64,000 bases of DNA from Ligustrum vulgare. Its lineage: Eukaryota > Streptophyta > Magnoliopsida > Lamiales > Oleaceae. Shown piece by piece: positions 1 to 10,853 of this stretch. The notes beneath the pieces were generated by a model. The model ran no database searches. It had not been told where the DNA came from and saw nothing but the letters and a program-made list of their open reading frames with translations. The position numbers were made by a program, and so were the translations under genes. The stretch spans positions 51,836,592 through 51,900,591 of the forward strand of contig OY743182.1 in the NCBI GenBank assembly GCA_963555705.1. Reading direction: 5' to 3'. The stretch's first letter is position 1. The number at the start of each line of letters is the position of its first letter.

Positions 1-1480
1 TCTACCTAGTGATGACGATTGGGAATTGGCTAAAGAAATAAGTGCTAGATTAGAGGTATTCTTTACGGTGACTGAATTGTTTTCTGGCACGTCTTATCCA
101 ACTGCTAATACGTTTTTTTCCAAATGTTTGTGCAATAAAGTTTCCGTTGTATAAGTGGCTTGAATCTCCTTATCGGGTGATTCAAATGATGGCTACTAGT
201 ATGATTGATAAGTTTAACAAATATTGGAGTGAGATTCATGGAATTTTGGCCTTGGCAACAGTGTTGGATCCTAGGTATAAGATGAAACTAGTAGAGTATT
301 ATTACCCTCTAATTTTTAAAGAACAATCTTCATACGAGATTGAAAAACTTTGTGACCTTTGTCAGAGGTTGGTGCAAGAGTATGATGGATTACAGAATTC
401 TAGTGGCAATGTTTCTAATTCTTCTAGTCATTATCAGCCAGAGTTGTCTACTAGTATAATGGAGTGTCTATTGGAGGGATTTTATGAATTTGTTTCTACT
501 ACCTCTACTTCTGGCAATGTGAAAACTGAACTTTATCATTTTTTGGAAGAGCCTATATTGCCTCGGTCAAATGATTTTGACATTTTAGTATGGTGGAAGG
601 TAAATGCAATCAAATATCCTACCTTGTCTAAAGTTGCACGGGACGTGTTGGCCATTCCGGTGTCTACTGTGGCATTAGAATCCACTTTCAGTACTAGTAG
701 CAGGTTTTTGAGTCCACACCGGAACATGCTTCACCCCAAAACCTTGGAGGCATTGATGTGTGCTAAAGATTGGTTATGGGCCGAAATTCACAGTAAGACA
801 TTCCATTTATATTTGATATGGCATACTGGCATTTTAACTCTTAAGTTAATGTGTTTAATGACTAAATATTTATGTTTTTTTTATAGAAAATTCAACTCCT
901 TCTCAATACGTCGGATGTTGCACAAGGTTCAGTGACGAGAAAATTGAGGAGGTAAGTGTAATGTCCATTTCATATCATTTAAAAAACAATTTAAGTAATG
1001 TTATATGAAACATACCTATTTTCTTATTTCAGGAACTGTCTGCTGTCGTCTCTAGCTCAAACATGGACACTCTTGATTCTTGAGCAAACGAAGTGAAACT
1101 TGATGATACAAAATCTTGTTGTGTTTTGTAATTTTTATTGCCAAATGTTTGTGTTTTAATATGTTATCTTTTGTTCAAGTCATATTTAAACATATTTAGT
1201 GCTTTTGAGTGTTGAATTATGGTTGCATCAGGTGATTAATTTGTGGAATGATGTTGATTGTGATTGTAGAATATGCAATGTTAATTTGGTTCTTCAGTTT
1301 TGTCGTTTGATTGTTGTTGAATGTGCACATTCATTTGTTAAACAGGGGAAAAAAAGGATAGGATAGGCGGATTGGGGCATGATCCGCCCCGACCAGACGG
1401 ATCGCTGGGTGGATCGGATCACTACTATTGATCGTCGGGGCGGACACGGATCGGGGCGATCCGCCCCGTTGCCAACGCTA
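1..1480 (+). mobile_element. hAT-1 transposon, 3' part (left end outside window)
   Basis: This is the right-hand portion of an autonomous-type hAT element. It carries the transposase C-terminus, then about 250 bp of AT-rich sequence, then a GC-rich subterminal block (1350-1470) with repeated ATCCGCCCC motifs, and stops at GTTGCCAACGCTA. The reverse complement of that end, TAGCGTTGGCAAC, is a typical hAT terminal inverted repeat. The next 8 bp, CTTTAAAG (1481-1488), are a plausible target-site duplication. The duplicated locus in block B has the same CTTTAAAG at 39539-39546 with no element beside it. The left end lies before position 1, so the second TSD copy cannot be seen. Confidence 0.85.
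2..1083 (+). pseudogene. hAT (RICESLEEPER-like) transposase, C-terminal part, frameshifted
   Basis: This is the C-terminal third of a hAT-superfamily transposase, a nuclear DNA-binding enzyme that cuts and pastes hAT elements. Codons are open from base 2, but a run of seven T at 113-119 shifts the frame; the expected FPxVC motif continues one base out of phase. The dimerisation region (about 560-785) is clear: VWWKVNAIKYPTLSKVARD, then ESTFSTSSR and LEALMCAKDW. Two short introns seem to follow: exon ends at 792 and 951, acceptors before 887 and 1033, both GT...AG. They give an acidic tail and a TGA stop at 1081-1083. The extra T makes it a likely pseudogene unless that base is a sequencing error. 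The catalytic N-terminal part lies outside the window. Confidence 0.85.
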
Positions 1481-1577
1481 CTTTAAAGGGGTTTTCTCAT
1501 TCAAATGCTTTCATCATTTAATAGTAATAATTACTTAATTCAACTACTGAATATCTTTCTTTCTTTTTAAATTATAA

Positions 1578-2181
1578 CTAGTGGTGGTCGTACGATGCAC
1601 GAGATGCGATAATAATTTTGTATATAATAGCGTCGAAGGGTAAGAAGATTGCAAAGATGAAGAAAAAGACAAAAAGAGAGGGTTATGCTAACAAATATAT
1701 TACACCTTAACTAAAAAAAAATGTTTTAAATCAGAACATTCATAAATCATTATTTAATCTAGTTGATTATTTAGGATTCAGATGTGACACGAAAACATAT
1801 AAAATCTTACAAAAACAATGAAAATATGAAATAAGTAATGTACGAAATCTTCACATCGATATTAAGATCTTGCTATTACGACTTTTTTTTAGTCTTCATA
1901 AAATTCATGAGTTTAGGGAGATAAAATTGACAAATGAAAAGTTCGATGACTAATGATAAATTTGACAATTGGAAAGTTTGATGACTAGATGGTAAATTTC
2001 AAGAACTTATGAAAGATAAAGATTTTTTGAATTTAAAAGAATAAAAATCAAAGTGTACCTTACAATAGTAGAAAATTAATAGATAAATGAAATAATAAAT
2101 GTGGAAAAAAGAAAACCTCAATTGATGTCATTGATGATGCCTTATGAATAGTATTTTTTCTTAACGTCTTTTAATTTAATA
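1578..2181 (-). mobile_element. Helitron-like repeat, 3'-end fragment
   Basis: On the + strand this starts A|CTAG, followed by TGGTGGTCGTACGATGCACGA. Read on the - strand, this is a degraded hairpin about 10 bases before a CTAG terminus, the arrangement expected at a Helitron 3' end (CTRR with an upstream hairpin). The AT-rich body, with a GTTTAGGGAG...GAAAAGTTCGATGAC unit, matches 7453-8090 and 39633-40260. It breaks at 2181, where another Helitron-like end begins. No coding capacity is visible, so it would be non-autonomous. The assignment rests on the end structure alone. Confidence 0.45.
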
Positions 2182-2685
2182 CTGGTGTGGCCCGTGCGGT
2201 GCATGGGTTCGAATAACTATGTATGTAATAGCGTCGAAAAATTCAAAGTAAATAAGTCACTCTCTTGATTACTTAAAGCTTCAATACTACAATAAAATTC
2301 AATTAAGGCCACATATCCTAGTCTAAAAATTCATATGGAAAAAAAATAAAACAATCAAATAAGTATAGATCATTTAGTAATTATGGAAGAGAGATAGATG
2401 CAACTTGATATCAAATCACGTGCAATCCTCAATGTATGGCCATCATTTTTATTTATATTGTGTAAACTAATTCAAATGGTTTCATGGAGCACAGATGAAC
2501 CAGTCATAAAATATCTCCAGGCAGGTTAAGCAAGTCATACCTTGAACTCTTATACATTTGGTTCTTATCACTTGAAGTTACAAAAAATTGTACCAATGGC
2601 TTCTGGACCTCGGTCAACCATGGGCTTGCACCAAGCAATTAATTTGAGAAGTATCTCAGTCCGATCAACTTCATACTATATAATA

Positions 2686-3008
2686 CTCCCTCCATCTCAA
2701 AAAAATAGTCTTACGGTTATTTTCACAGGGATTAAGAAATAGCAGTTAGTATAGTTAGGATATTAAATTTTATCAATATTTTCCATTTATACCATTCATC
2801 CCTTATTTATTGTTTTACGTGGATTCACTTCGTTTTTCACAAAAAATTTGAAAATGCAATAGTTAAGTAGTGGTGTGCATTGTACCAAGATATATTAAAT
2901 AAGTGTATATGTGAAAATGAAAAATTTAATACATGCTCAATATGGAAACAAGACTAACTTTTTGGGATAGACAAAAATAATATACATGACTATCTTTTTG
3001 GGACGGAG
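2686..3008. mobile_element. Stowaway-like MITE (Tc1/mariner type)
   Basis: This is a 323-bp element with terminal inverted repeats CTCCCTCCATCTCAAAAAAA on the left and, reverse-complemented, CTCCGTCCCAAAAAGATAGT on the right. It is flanked by TA on both sides (2684-2685 and 3009-3010). The CTCCCTCCGTCCC terminus and TA target are the hallmarks of plant Stowaway MITEs. It is non-coding. Confidence 0.85.
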
Positions 3009-3045
3009 TACTAACTTAGATGAGAGTCTCCAATATAAACAGAAG

Positions 3046-3126
3046 CTAGATGCACAAGGGAAATTTACAAGCCATCAGAAAAAACTTCATCGCCACTTCT
3101 TTGTCATATCTGGCTTCTTTGGTAGC
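3046..3126 (-). other. Exon-like segment, possibly captured by Helitron
   Basis: Read on the - strand, a pyrimidine-rich tract ending TTCAG at 3127 is followed by 26 open codons and a TAG stop. The peptide includes ATKEARYDKEVAMKFF. The acceptor-like junction and the charged, codon-biased start look like a terminal exon. Its orientation matches that of the surrounding Helitron-like element, which would fit gene-fragment capture. I do not recognise the parent protein, and 27 codons are too few to exclude chance. Confidence 0.25.
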
Positions 3127-4479
3127 CTGAACAATCAAAAAATAAAATTCTAGGTAAATTTTTGAATGGTATAGATACAAAGAATATTGTGGTGAACATC
3201 CTTAAACTAAAACTTGTAATTAATTATTTCCTAAATGGGTGGGAAAGCTCAATCTACAACCAATAGCACAAAATTCATTTCTTTTTTCTATCTAGTACAT
3301 TAAGTATTTTCGTGCCATATGATTTTCATCTATAGATTACTATGGATGAAGAGAATTTGAGCATGATGTCAGAGCAAAAACAAGCATGAATGACAAATCT
3401 TCAAATTCTAATTGACGCATTCATATTTTTCATGCATATCAATTCAAAAAAACCACAATAAAATGGACACCAGGGGGGTACATATTTATGCAAACCATCA
3501 AACTCCAGGGAGGAGAAAGTCATCGAAATGGTCAATGGAACAGCCCTCGAACTTCGAAAAAAATTCAGTACAAGAGCAATACCCTTTACAGATTTAAGAG
3601 AACTTGTGTCAAACAACTTCCATGCATATCCCATTAAGGTACACTCGTTTAGACACATTAGAATGAACATAGTATCTCAACAGTTTCAAATCCAGTAAAC
3701 ATGAATACTAAATCCATAGGTCTCTCCATAGAGGAAAAAACTAGCTGTTCTGTGAGAACAACATAGGTAAAAGGAAGGGCGAAAATGAAAAAGGAATGAC
3801 ATTAACCTTATGAACAGTGAAAATGCTTCTCCTCTTTTAAAATAGTTAGGATTAGGATTAGGAAGTTTAGGATAGGATTAGGATTTGCAGTTGCACTAAA
3901 ATTTCATGCATAATGCACCACTGAGCCAATATAATAATTGAAAGCCAGACTTAGTACTAAAAGAACACTTACAAAATCAAAATATAAGTACGCATTACAT
4001 TAACTGATTATTCATTTCTAAGTCCAACATGTACAGAGTTTGAGCAGAAAGGAACCTATAGATACAAGAAATGCATATTATATAAAGTTGTTCTATTATC
4101 AACGGGCCCTAATTTTCACTGACTCATTGATTTGGACAATGATTTGGTCCAATTCAATTTGAGAAGAAACACATTAATTTAAGTACAAAAATTTTACACA
4201 TTTGTTCTATTATCAACAATGTGTATCATGTGCAATTCATTAGTTAAAGGCTTAAATAACTTACCATTAGTGAGGGATTTGAAGAAGAATGAAAGAAATG
4301 CAATATAAACATTAGCAGATGACGACTCCAGCAACCACATTGTAAAATAGCTTCTTATTGTCTCTCTGAATTCAATGTGTTGGTCAACTCAAAAGGTCGA
4401 TATGATACCTATACCAGTAAACAAAACTCAAATGACAATGTCAAAGGGAAAAAAATGGAAAAATCAGTTAAACTTCAAG
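3127..4479. other. Non-coding sequence inside Helitron-like insertion
   Basis: This stretch is AT-rich with no convincing gene. A short - strand ORF (3401-3670, 89 codons) has no recognisable domain. A Helitron-type border motif lies near 3831-3850. Nothing else was identified. Confidence 0.5.
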
Positions 4480-4484
4480 TATTT

Positions 4485-6081
4485 TGATAAGTGTGCTTTA
4501 CACACTTATTTAGTTCCTAAATTAGCAATTTAATTGACAAATTGAGCAAATATCTACTTATAAATTGTGTTTATCTTGTACAATTAGGTACAAACTCAAT
4601 TGGAAAGAAAATAGACAAGATTGGAGAGCAATTGAGCTAAAAGAAGAGCAATTTCGATGTTCAAGGACCAAATTGAAATAAACCAAAAGTTTGGGGACTA
4701 AATTGCAACATGCCAAAAAGTTGAGGACCAAGGTTTACTACTCAGATTCAAGGAGAAAATCACAATAGAAAGCAAAATGATTGCTTAATTGATGAGTTTG
4801 AGTAAAAATGGATCAATCGCACACAAAAAGTAAAGTTGGGAACCAAAGTGCACAAGTGTCAAAAGTTGAGGACTTGGGTGGCAAAATCAAAGTTGAGGGA
4901 CTTGGCAGCAGTTTAAAATCTGATTTCACATTTTTCCAAAGAATTATTGAGCTGGGCACGTGAATCAAGAGAAAAATAGAGTTTGGGGACCTTTTTGCAC
5001 ACCTTCCAAAGTTTGGGGACTAATGTTGCAATTTCCTAGGTTTTAAAGTTAAAACCTGAATTTCTACAGTAGCTGGGTCTCCTTCTTCAGATTTCTCTTG
5101 CTTCTGCCGTCTGCTTCTTGTTCTTCCTTTTTCTTTTCTTTTTTTCTTTTCTTTTCTTTTCTTTTCTTTGTCTTTTCTTTTTCTTTTCTTTTACCTACTT
5201 GATAAATCTTAGGGAACAAATCAAGAGTAAGGAGAATATATCTAAAGTGATGAAATATTTGGGGAAATCATAGCCAAGCTTCAAAAAGGGTTTTATCTTT
5301 AACTTTGTATTTTCTCCATTATTTTGTCAAACTTGCAATATATTGTTATAAATATTCTCATTTGTATCATTTATATAACATGGGCTAATTAATTGTGTTG
5401 GGATTTATAGTAGTAATTTAACCTAGTTTGGATTAGTTTTAATATTTGCTATTTGATGATTAAATACTTATTTCATGTGTATTTGTTATTGAGATTATTC
5501 CATGTGTTTCATTGATCACCAAATATATGTTTTGTGGAGTGTATGATAATCGAGAGATATTGTGCATTTTAGACCAAATAATAAATGCTCTAGGTTCTTG
5601 TTAAGAATAGAGATATACCTTAAACCCTAGATGATTCATTGAGCTATTTTCACAAAGAGTTAATGCAATTGATTGGGTTTTAATCGACATAGAGATATAG
5701 TATGTTAAACCAATTGATTAGGGTTAATTTCACTCGAGAGAGGTAATTGGCTAAACTTGAAAAATCGGGTCTAACATTGTAAATGAGTAATTTGTTAATT
5801 TGCATGTTGAGAAATTAATTAGGCGACGGTTAAATGAAACCATGAATCCCAACCACATTTTCCCCCAAGACTTTCAAGTACTTTCATATTTCCATCTTTA
5901 GTAGACTCTTAGTTATTTTCCAAAATCCATCTTTAATTGTGTGTTTTATTTGTTAAGATTAAATTAACTAAAGTGTAATTGAGTATACATTCCTCGTGGG
6001 ATCTACAACCCGAACTCAAAAAGTCCACTTTATTACTTGTACGCGACCCGTGCGCTTTCGGTACACTATTTTGAGCGAACA
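4485..6081 (+). mobile_element. Solo LTR, family 1 copy 1 (1597 bp)
   Basis: The sequence runs from TGATAAGTGTGCTTTACACA to GAGCGAACA (TG...CA) and is flanked by the perfect 5-bp duplication TATTT (4480-4484 and 6082-6086). The 3' part has the Ty3/gypsy-type phrase TACATTCCTCGTGGGATC followed by ACTCAAAAAGTC. A second copy in the same orientation is at 29974-31346. There is no internal domain, primer-binding site or partner LTR, so it is a solo LTR left by LTR-LTR recombination. A pyrimidine (CTTTT)n stretch lies at about 5125-5190. Confidence 0.9.
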
Positions 6082-6086
6082 TATTT

Positions 6087-6641
6087 TATTATCCAAAGAT
6101 AAAGTTATGATTCATGATCACTCACCAAGACTGTAAAAGGAAGTTGTGAGCATGAAGTTAAGCAAAGAATAGTTTGGGATCAAACAGAGTAGCGATTTAG
6201 GCTTCCCATTAGGCATGTTTAACTTACACGAATGTAAATAAACCGGATGAAGCATTTAAATAATGTCAAACAGAAAACCATTTATTCGTGCACAAATAGA
6301 AACCACAGTTGAACTTTCTGGAAAAAAAATGGAAAAAGGAAAAAGCAAATCACAGAACACTATAACCATATTCGAAGACACCGATCGAATCTGCTAGAAA
6401 CGGCTAGAAACTATCAGAAAATCAAAAGCTTTTACAAAACTAAACTTGAGAATGAAATCAAACAAAATCAAATTACACAAACCCAAAACCAAACCATTTA
6501 CAAACCTAAAAACGAAATCATGCAACTAAGGATATTAAAACTGAAGGAAGAAGATAGATCTAGATCTTAGATAGAAGGTTCGAAAAGAGCTTTGGAAAAC
6601 CTTGAATCTGTTGAGGAATAGAGGAAGTCAGAGATCATACC

Positions 6642-6692
<51 letters not shown>

Positions 6693-6836
6693 TGGTTGCG
6701 TGTTGAAAGAAAAGAGATGGGGAAAGCAATGCTGTAGTGGCCAGTAGTTGCGTGTTGAAAGAAAAGAAAAGGAGGAAAAAAAAGACCCCAACAAGGACAA
6801 AATGACGTCGGCGTTATGAATAGTATTTTTGCTTCT
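6087..6836. other. AT-rich non-coding sequence with (GA)n microsatellite
   Basis: No gene is seen. A perfect (GA)n run occupies 6643-6690. The short motif TTGCGTGTTGAAAGAAAAGA occurs at about 6695 and again at about 6747, on either side of a 33-base spacer, a small local duplication. Confidence 0.6.
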
Positions 6837-6858
6837 CCTCTTTTATATTAGTTAGGAT

Positions 6859-7283
6859 AGGAAATATAATTAGGATAAGAAGGATAGGATAGGATTAGGA
6901 TATGATAGGATAGGATAGGACATGGTAGGATAAATAAGTGTTGAAGCAATAATTGCATAAAATTCTTGAGTTTAGGGAGGTAAAATTGATAATTGAAAAG
7001 TTCGATGACTGAATGATAAAATTGACGGTTGAAAAGTTCAATGACTAAATGACAAATTTTAGGAACTTATGAAAGATAAAGATGTCTTAAATTTGAAAGA
7101 ATAAGGACCAAAGTATATTTTACAATAATGGAAAAATAATAGATAAATGAAATATTAAATGTGGAAAAAAGGAAAGCTCAATTGATGTCATTATGATGTT
7201 ATTGATGATGCCTTATGAATAGTAATATATGAATAAAATTTTCTCTTAGCCTCTTTTAATATAGTTAGAAAGGATAGGATATG

Positions 7284-7316
<33 letters not shown>

Positions 7317-7452
7317 TAGTCTAGTTAATTATAATTATAATTAATAGTTATAAGTTAATTTGAAAATATGAGGCCTTTATGACATCATACATGATGTAAG
7401 CCTTATAAATAGTAAATGAATAGTGGTATTCCTTAGCCTCTTTTATAATAAA
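6859..7452. repeat. GGATA-rich and GTTCGATGAC-unit repeat
   Basis: Tandem AGGATAGGAT pentamers (about 6856-6940) are followed by one copy of the roughly 300-bp AT-rich unit (AATTCTTGAGTTTAGGGAGG... to CCTCTTTTAATATAGTTAGA), an (AAT)n run (7287-7314), and a unit ending CCTCTTTTATAATAA. Homologous units occur at 7780-8090, 8140-8430, 39950-40260 and 40350-40660. It is non-coding. Confidence 0.6.
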
Positions 7453-8431
7453 CTAGTGGTGGCCCGTGCGATGCACGGAATGCAATAATAATTTTGTATA
7501 TAATAGTGTCGAAGGATAAGAAAATTGCAAAGATAAAGAAAAAGACAAAAAGAGAGTTATGCTAACAAATATATTACACCTTAACTAAAAAAAATTGTTT
7601 TAAATTAGAACATCCATAAATTATTATTTAATCTAGTTGATTATTTAGGATTCAAATGTGACAGGAAAACATATAAAATCTTACAAAAACAATGAAAATA
7701 TGAAATAAGTAATGTGCGAAATCTTCACATCGATATTAAGATCTTGCTATTACGACTTTTTTTTAGCCTTCATAAAATTCATGAGTTTAGGGAGATAAAA
7801 TTGATAAATAAAAAGTTCGATGACTAATGATAAATTTGACAATTGAAAAGTTTGATGATTAAATGGCAAATTTCAGGTACTTATGAAAGATAAAGATTTC
7901 TTGAATTTGAAAGAATAAGGACCAAAGTGTATCTTATAATAGTAGAAAAATAATAGATAAATGAAATAGTAAATGTGGAAAAAAGAAAACCTCAATTGAT
8001 GTCATTATGATGTCATTGCTGGTGCATTATGAATAGTAATATATGAATAATATTTTCTTTTAGCCTCTTTTAATTTAACATAGTTAGGATAGGAAGGATA
8101 GGATAAATAAGTGTTGAAGCAATAATTGTATAAAATTCATGAGTTTAGGGAGGTAAAATTGATAATTGAAAAGTTCGATGACTAAATGATAAACTTGACA
8201 GTTAACAAGTTTGATGACTAAATGATAAATTTTAAGAACTTACAAAAGATGAAGATGTCTTGAATTTGAAAAAATAAGGACCAAAGTGTACTTTACAATA
8301 ATAGAAAAATAAAAGATAAATGAAATAGTAAATGTGGAAAAAAAAACATTAATTGATGTCATATTGATGATGCCTTATGAATAATAGTATATGAATATTA
8401 TTTTCTCTTAGCCTCTTTTAATATAGTTAGG

Positions 8432-8503
<72 letters not shown>

Positions 8504-8640
8504 AGTTAATTATAATTATAATTATAATTAATAGTTATAAGTTAATTTGAAAATATGAGGACTTTATGACATCATACATGATGCAAGCCTTATGAATAGT
8601 GATATTCCTTAGCCTCTTTTATAATAATTAGGATAGGAAA
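7453..8640 (-). mobile_element. Helitron-like element with internal tandem units
   Basis: The + strand left edge is A|CTAGTGGTGGCCCGTGCGA followed by TGCACGG. On the - strand this reads as a CCGTGCATCGCACGG hairpin followed by about 12 bases ending CTAG, a textbook Helitron 3' end with insertion next to T. The opposite end is near CCTCTTTTATAATAAT, close to the AT-rich 5' ends common in plant Helitrons. Between them are two or three copies of the roughly 300-bp unit and a (TA)n microsatellite at 8434-8499. No Rep/helicase ORF is present. The block B counterpart starts at 39633. Confidence 0.5.
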
Positions 8641-9358
8641 ATAAAATAATTAGGATAATAATATATATACCACCAGAGACGTATATCCAATAAAAAAAGC
8701 TTAAAATCAAGAACGAAAACTAAGTCCCTGTTTAATGTAGATTATAAAGAGGAATTTATGTTTTGAATAGTGATTTTTTGAAAAATTTGTAGTTAGAAAT
8801 TAGGAAAAGTTTTAAGTTTATCGGTAGAAATATTTTATTTGTGAATGTTTAGCTAAAATGAGTATGGAAAAGTAAAGTGAATCGGGAAAATGGTGGACAG
8901 TGCTAAATTTAGTGTAACAAGAAACGAAGATGATTATTTAAATTGTGGAGAAATTACATATGAAGAACATATATTGTAATTTATTTTGACTCATGGTACA
9001 AGGAAAAGAAAGAAAATCTTGGGAAAAATGTTACCAATTTTAAGGGACATGTAACTTGTGTTTTTTTTTTTTTTTTTTATAAACATGTTTATAAAATATA
9101 AATTACAGAATTTTTCAAATTACTTTTTAATCACACACATTTTTTTCTTTTCAATTTTCAACAACTACTTTTTACCACAAAAACATAAATAAACCAGCTT
9201 ATAAACCAAACAGTATTACCAAACGGAGGAATTATGTACAATGGCGTAAATATGAAGAATTACGGAAAATTAGCAATAGAATGACAATAAGAGTGTGTTT
9301 GATAAAAGATGGAAAATGAAAATCTTTCCACCTCAAGTCTTCCAACTCTAGAGAAAAT
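8641..9358. other. Low-copy-looking non-coding sequence shared with block B
   Basis: No gene is seen. It aligns with 40850-41082 and 41879-42360 of block B, including the 8-bp site GAGAAAAT used by the next insertion. A poly-T tract lies at about 9060-9080. Confidence 0.6.
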
Positions 9359-10323
9359 TAGGGCTATAAACAAAAATCGTCAAACTTAAAAATCGAACCG
9401 AAACCACATTTTAGAAACTATCGAATTGGTGCCACGCAGACCCGTCAACTAAATGATTTTGAACCAACCAAACCGGTCAAGAATGATTTAGTTTATGTTT
9501 GAAATTTTTAATTGCGGTTTGAAATCAAACCGGATCGACGAAAAAATATATAAAAATAAAAAAATAAAAAATGGTCAATTTTCGAAAATTCGGCCAATAT
9601 GTAAAATTCGATAGTTATATGGGTATTTTGTTAACTTATATTACATTTATTACCCAACTAGAAAATTACCATACTTTAAAATTTAAATAAATCCAATAAT
9701 CTCCATCTAAATATATTCGATGAATGGTTTGAATTCATAAGAACAGACGATAACAAACTTATGTAATTGTTATATTGATTATGTACTCTCTATCTAATCA
9801 ATAAACATTTTTTTTATTGTGACAAGTTATACTCTCTATGTAATCAATAAACCCTTTTTTCTAGATATGATGACCACGGAGGTGTTATTAGGCATCATGT
9901 TATTTTTTTGGCCTTATATACTTGTATTGTAACGTTATCGGGACTTTTATTTGTAACATCTCAGTTTAAAAAGATCGACAAAATAACTCTATTGTAATTT
10001 TACCGTGATTTCGTTTTGATTTAGTTAATATTTTAATTTATAGTAGATTTATTTAGTTTGTTTAGATTTATTGTCAATAAAGTATACAAATATATCAAAA
10101 TCAATAAACTAATGACTTAAAAGTAGATACGCAAAAAATATATGATGAAATAGGCTGTTTAAAATCGGACCAAACCGTTAGGTTTAGGTTTGTGTTTTTT
10201 TCAAACTGTTCTCAAGCCGTTTTAAATGTTTTGGCTTAGGTTTGAGCTTTTCTCAAACCAATTTAAGTGATTTGGTTTCAAAATATGTCAAAAATCGGTA
10301 AAATCGGGCCGCTTACACCTCTA
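9359..10323. mobile_element. Non-autonomous hAT element (965 bp)
   Basis: It begins TAGGGCTATAAACAAAAATC and ends CCGCTTACACCTCTA, i.e. TAG-type hAT ends (the reverse complement of the right end is TAGAGGTGTAAGCGG). A perfect 8-bp duplication GAGAAAAT flanks it (9351-9358 and 10324-10331). Block B shows the unoccupied site, CTCTAGAGAAAATATTTG, at about 42349-42366. Subterminal regions carry repeated AAACCG and AAATCGG motifs. It has no ORF of note. Confidence 0.9.
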
Positions 10324-10650
10324 GAGAAAATATTTGATGGAAAAATTGGGAAAAACATGCTTTAAAATGTACATAAGAAATTTTCCTTGAAAATGATGTA
10401 GAACAAATGACTGAATGGATAGAGAAACAATTGGATCGAAAAGGAATAAATCGTAAATTACATGTTGGGCATTAGAACTCAAATTTGAGCCCATAATAAT
10501 TCAAAAACAAAATGACGAAATGAAAAATATTCACTGCTATGCTGTGAAGTAGGGGTGATTTTAGCCATCCAAGTTCATTTAGGCTTCTAAAATAGTGTTT
10601 TAATATTTTACTGTTATTTCTGTCATTTAGTTTATTTCGAATTCTTTTAA
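10324..10650. other. Non-coding spacer shared with block B
   Basis: It matches 42354-42858. Nothing gene-like is seen: a 67-codon - strand ORF here (10472-10675) has no recognisable domain and is not kept open in block B. Confidence 0.5.
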
Positions 10651-10845
10651 GGGAAAAGTACATAACTACAAACATAAAACTTTTCTTTTTAAAACTAACA
10701 AACTTATGAATTTTTTTTAAATCAGGTCTTAATTATTAATTAATAAATATGATATTGCATTTTAATATAATATTTAAATAAAAAAAGTCAGGTCTTTCTT
10801 TTTATTTTCTCTCTCTCTCTCTCTCGATATTTTTTCACTCTACCA
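10651..10845 (+). repeat. Terminal-type repeat 'alpha', copy in block A
   Basis: It starts GGGAAAAGTACATAACTACA and runs through ACTAACAAAC and AATTATTAATTAATAAATAT into a C-rich tract. The same sequence opens the tract in block B (42859) and the 10-kb inverted-repeat insertion (48799), and occurs inverted at 53690-53875. It behaves like the terminus of an unclassified element family. Here it is separated from its C-rich tract by hAT-2. Confidence 0.6.
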
Positions 10846-10853
10846 CCCCCATC

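Larger units (their letters stand above)
2182..6858 (-). mobile_element. Helitron-like insertion with nested elements (block A only)
   Basis: At 2182 a second copy of the end motif (GTGGCCCGTGCGGTGCATGG, a hairpin on either strand) interrupts the first repeat. The opposite border is near CTCCTCTTTTATATTAGTTAGGA at about 6836-6858, close to the position where block B is continuous (around 40258). CCTCTTTTAAAATAGTTAGG near 3831-3850 is a second possible border, so this may be two elements. Inside are a Stowaway-like MITE, an exon-like segment on the - strand, and a solo LTR. Once the nested elements are removed about 2.7 kb remain, with no Rep/helicase ORF. The exact 5'-TC end was not fixed. 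Confidence 0.4.

Noticed and set aside
6856..6940. AGGATAGGAT pentamer array considered as telomeric or centromeric satellite
   Set aside because: It is short, imperfect, and linked to the Helitron-like repeat at each occurrence (also 40262-40320).
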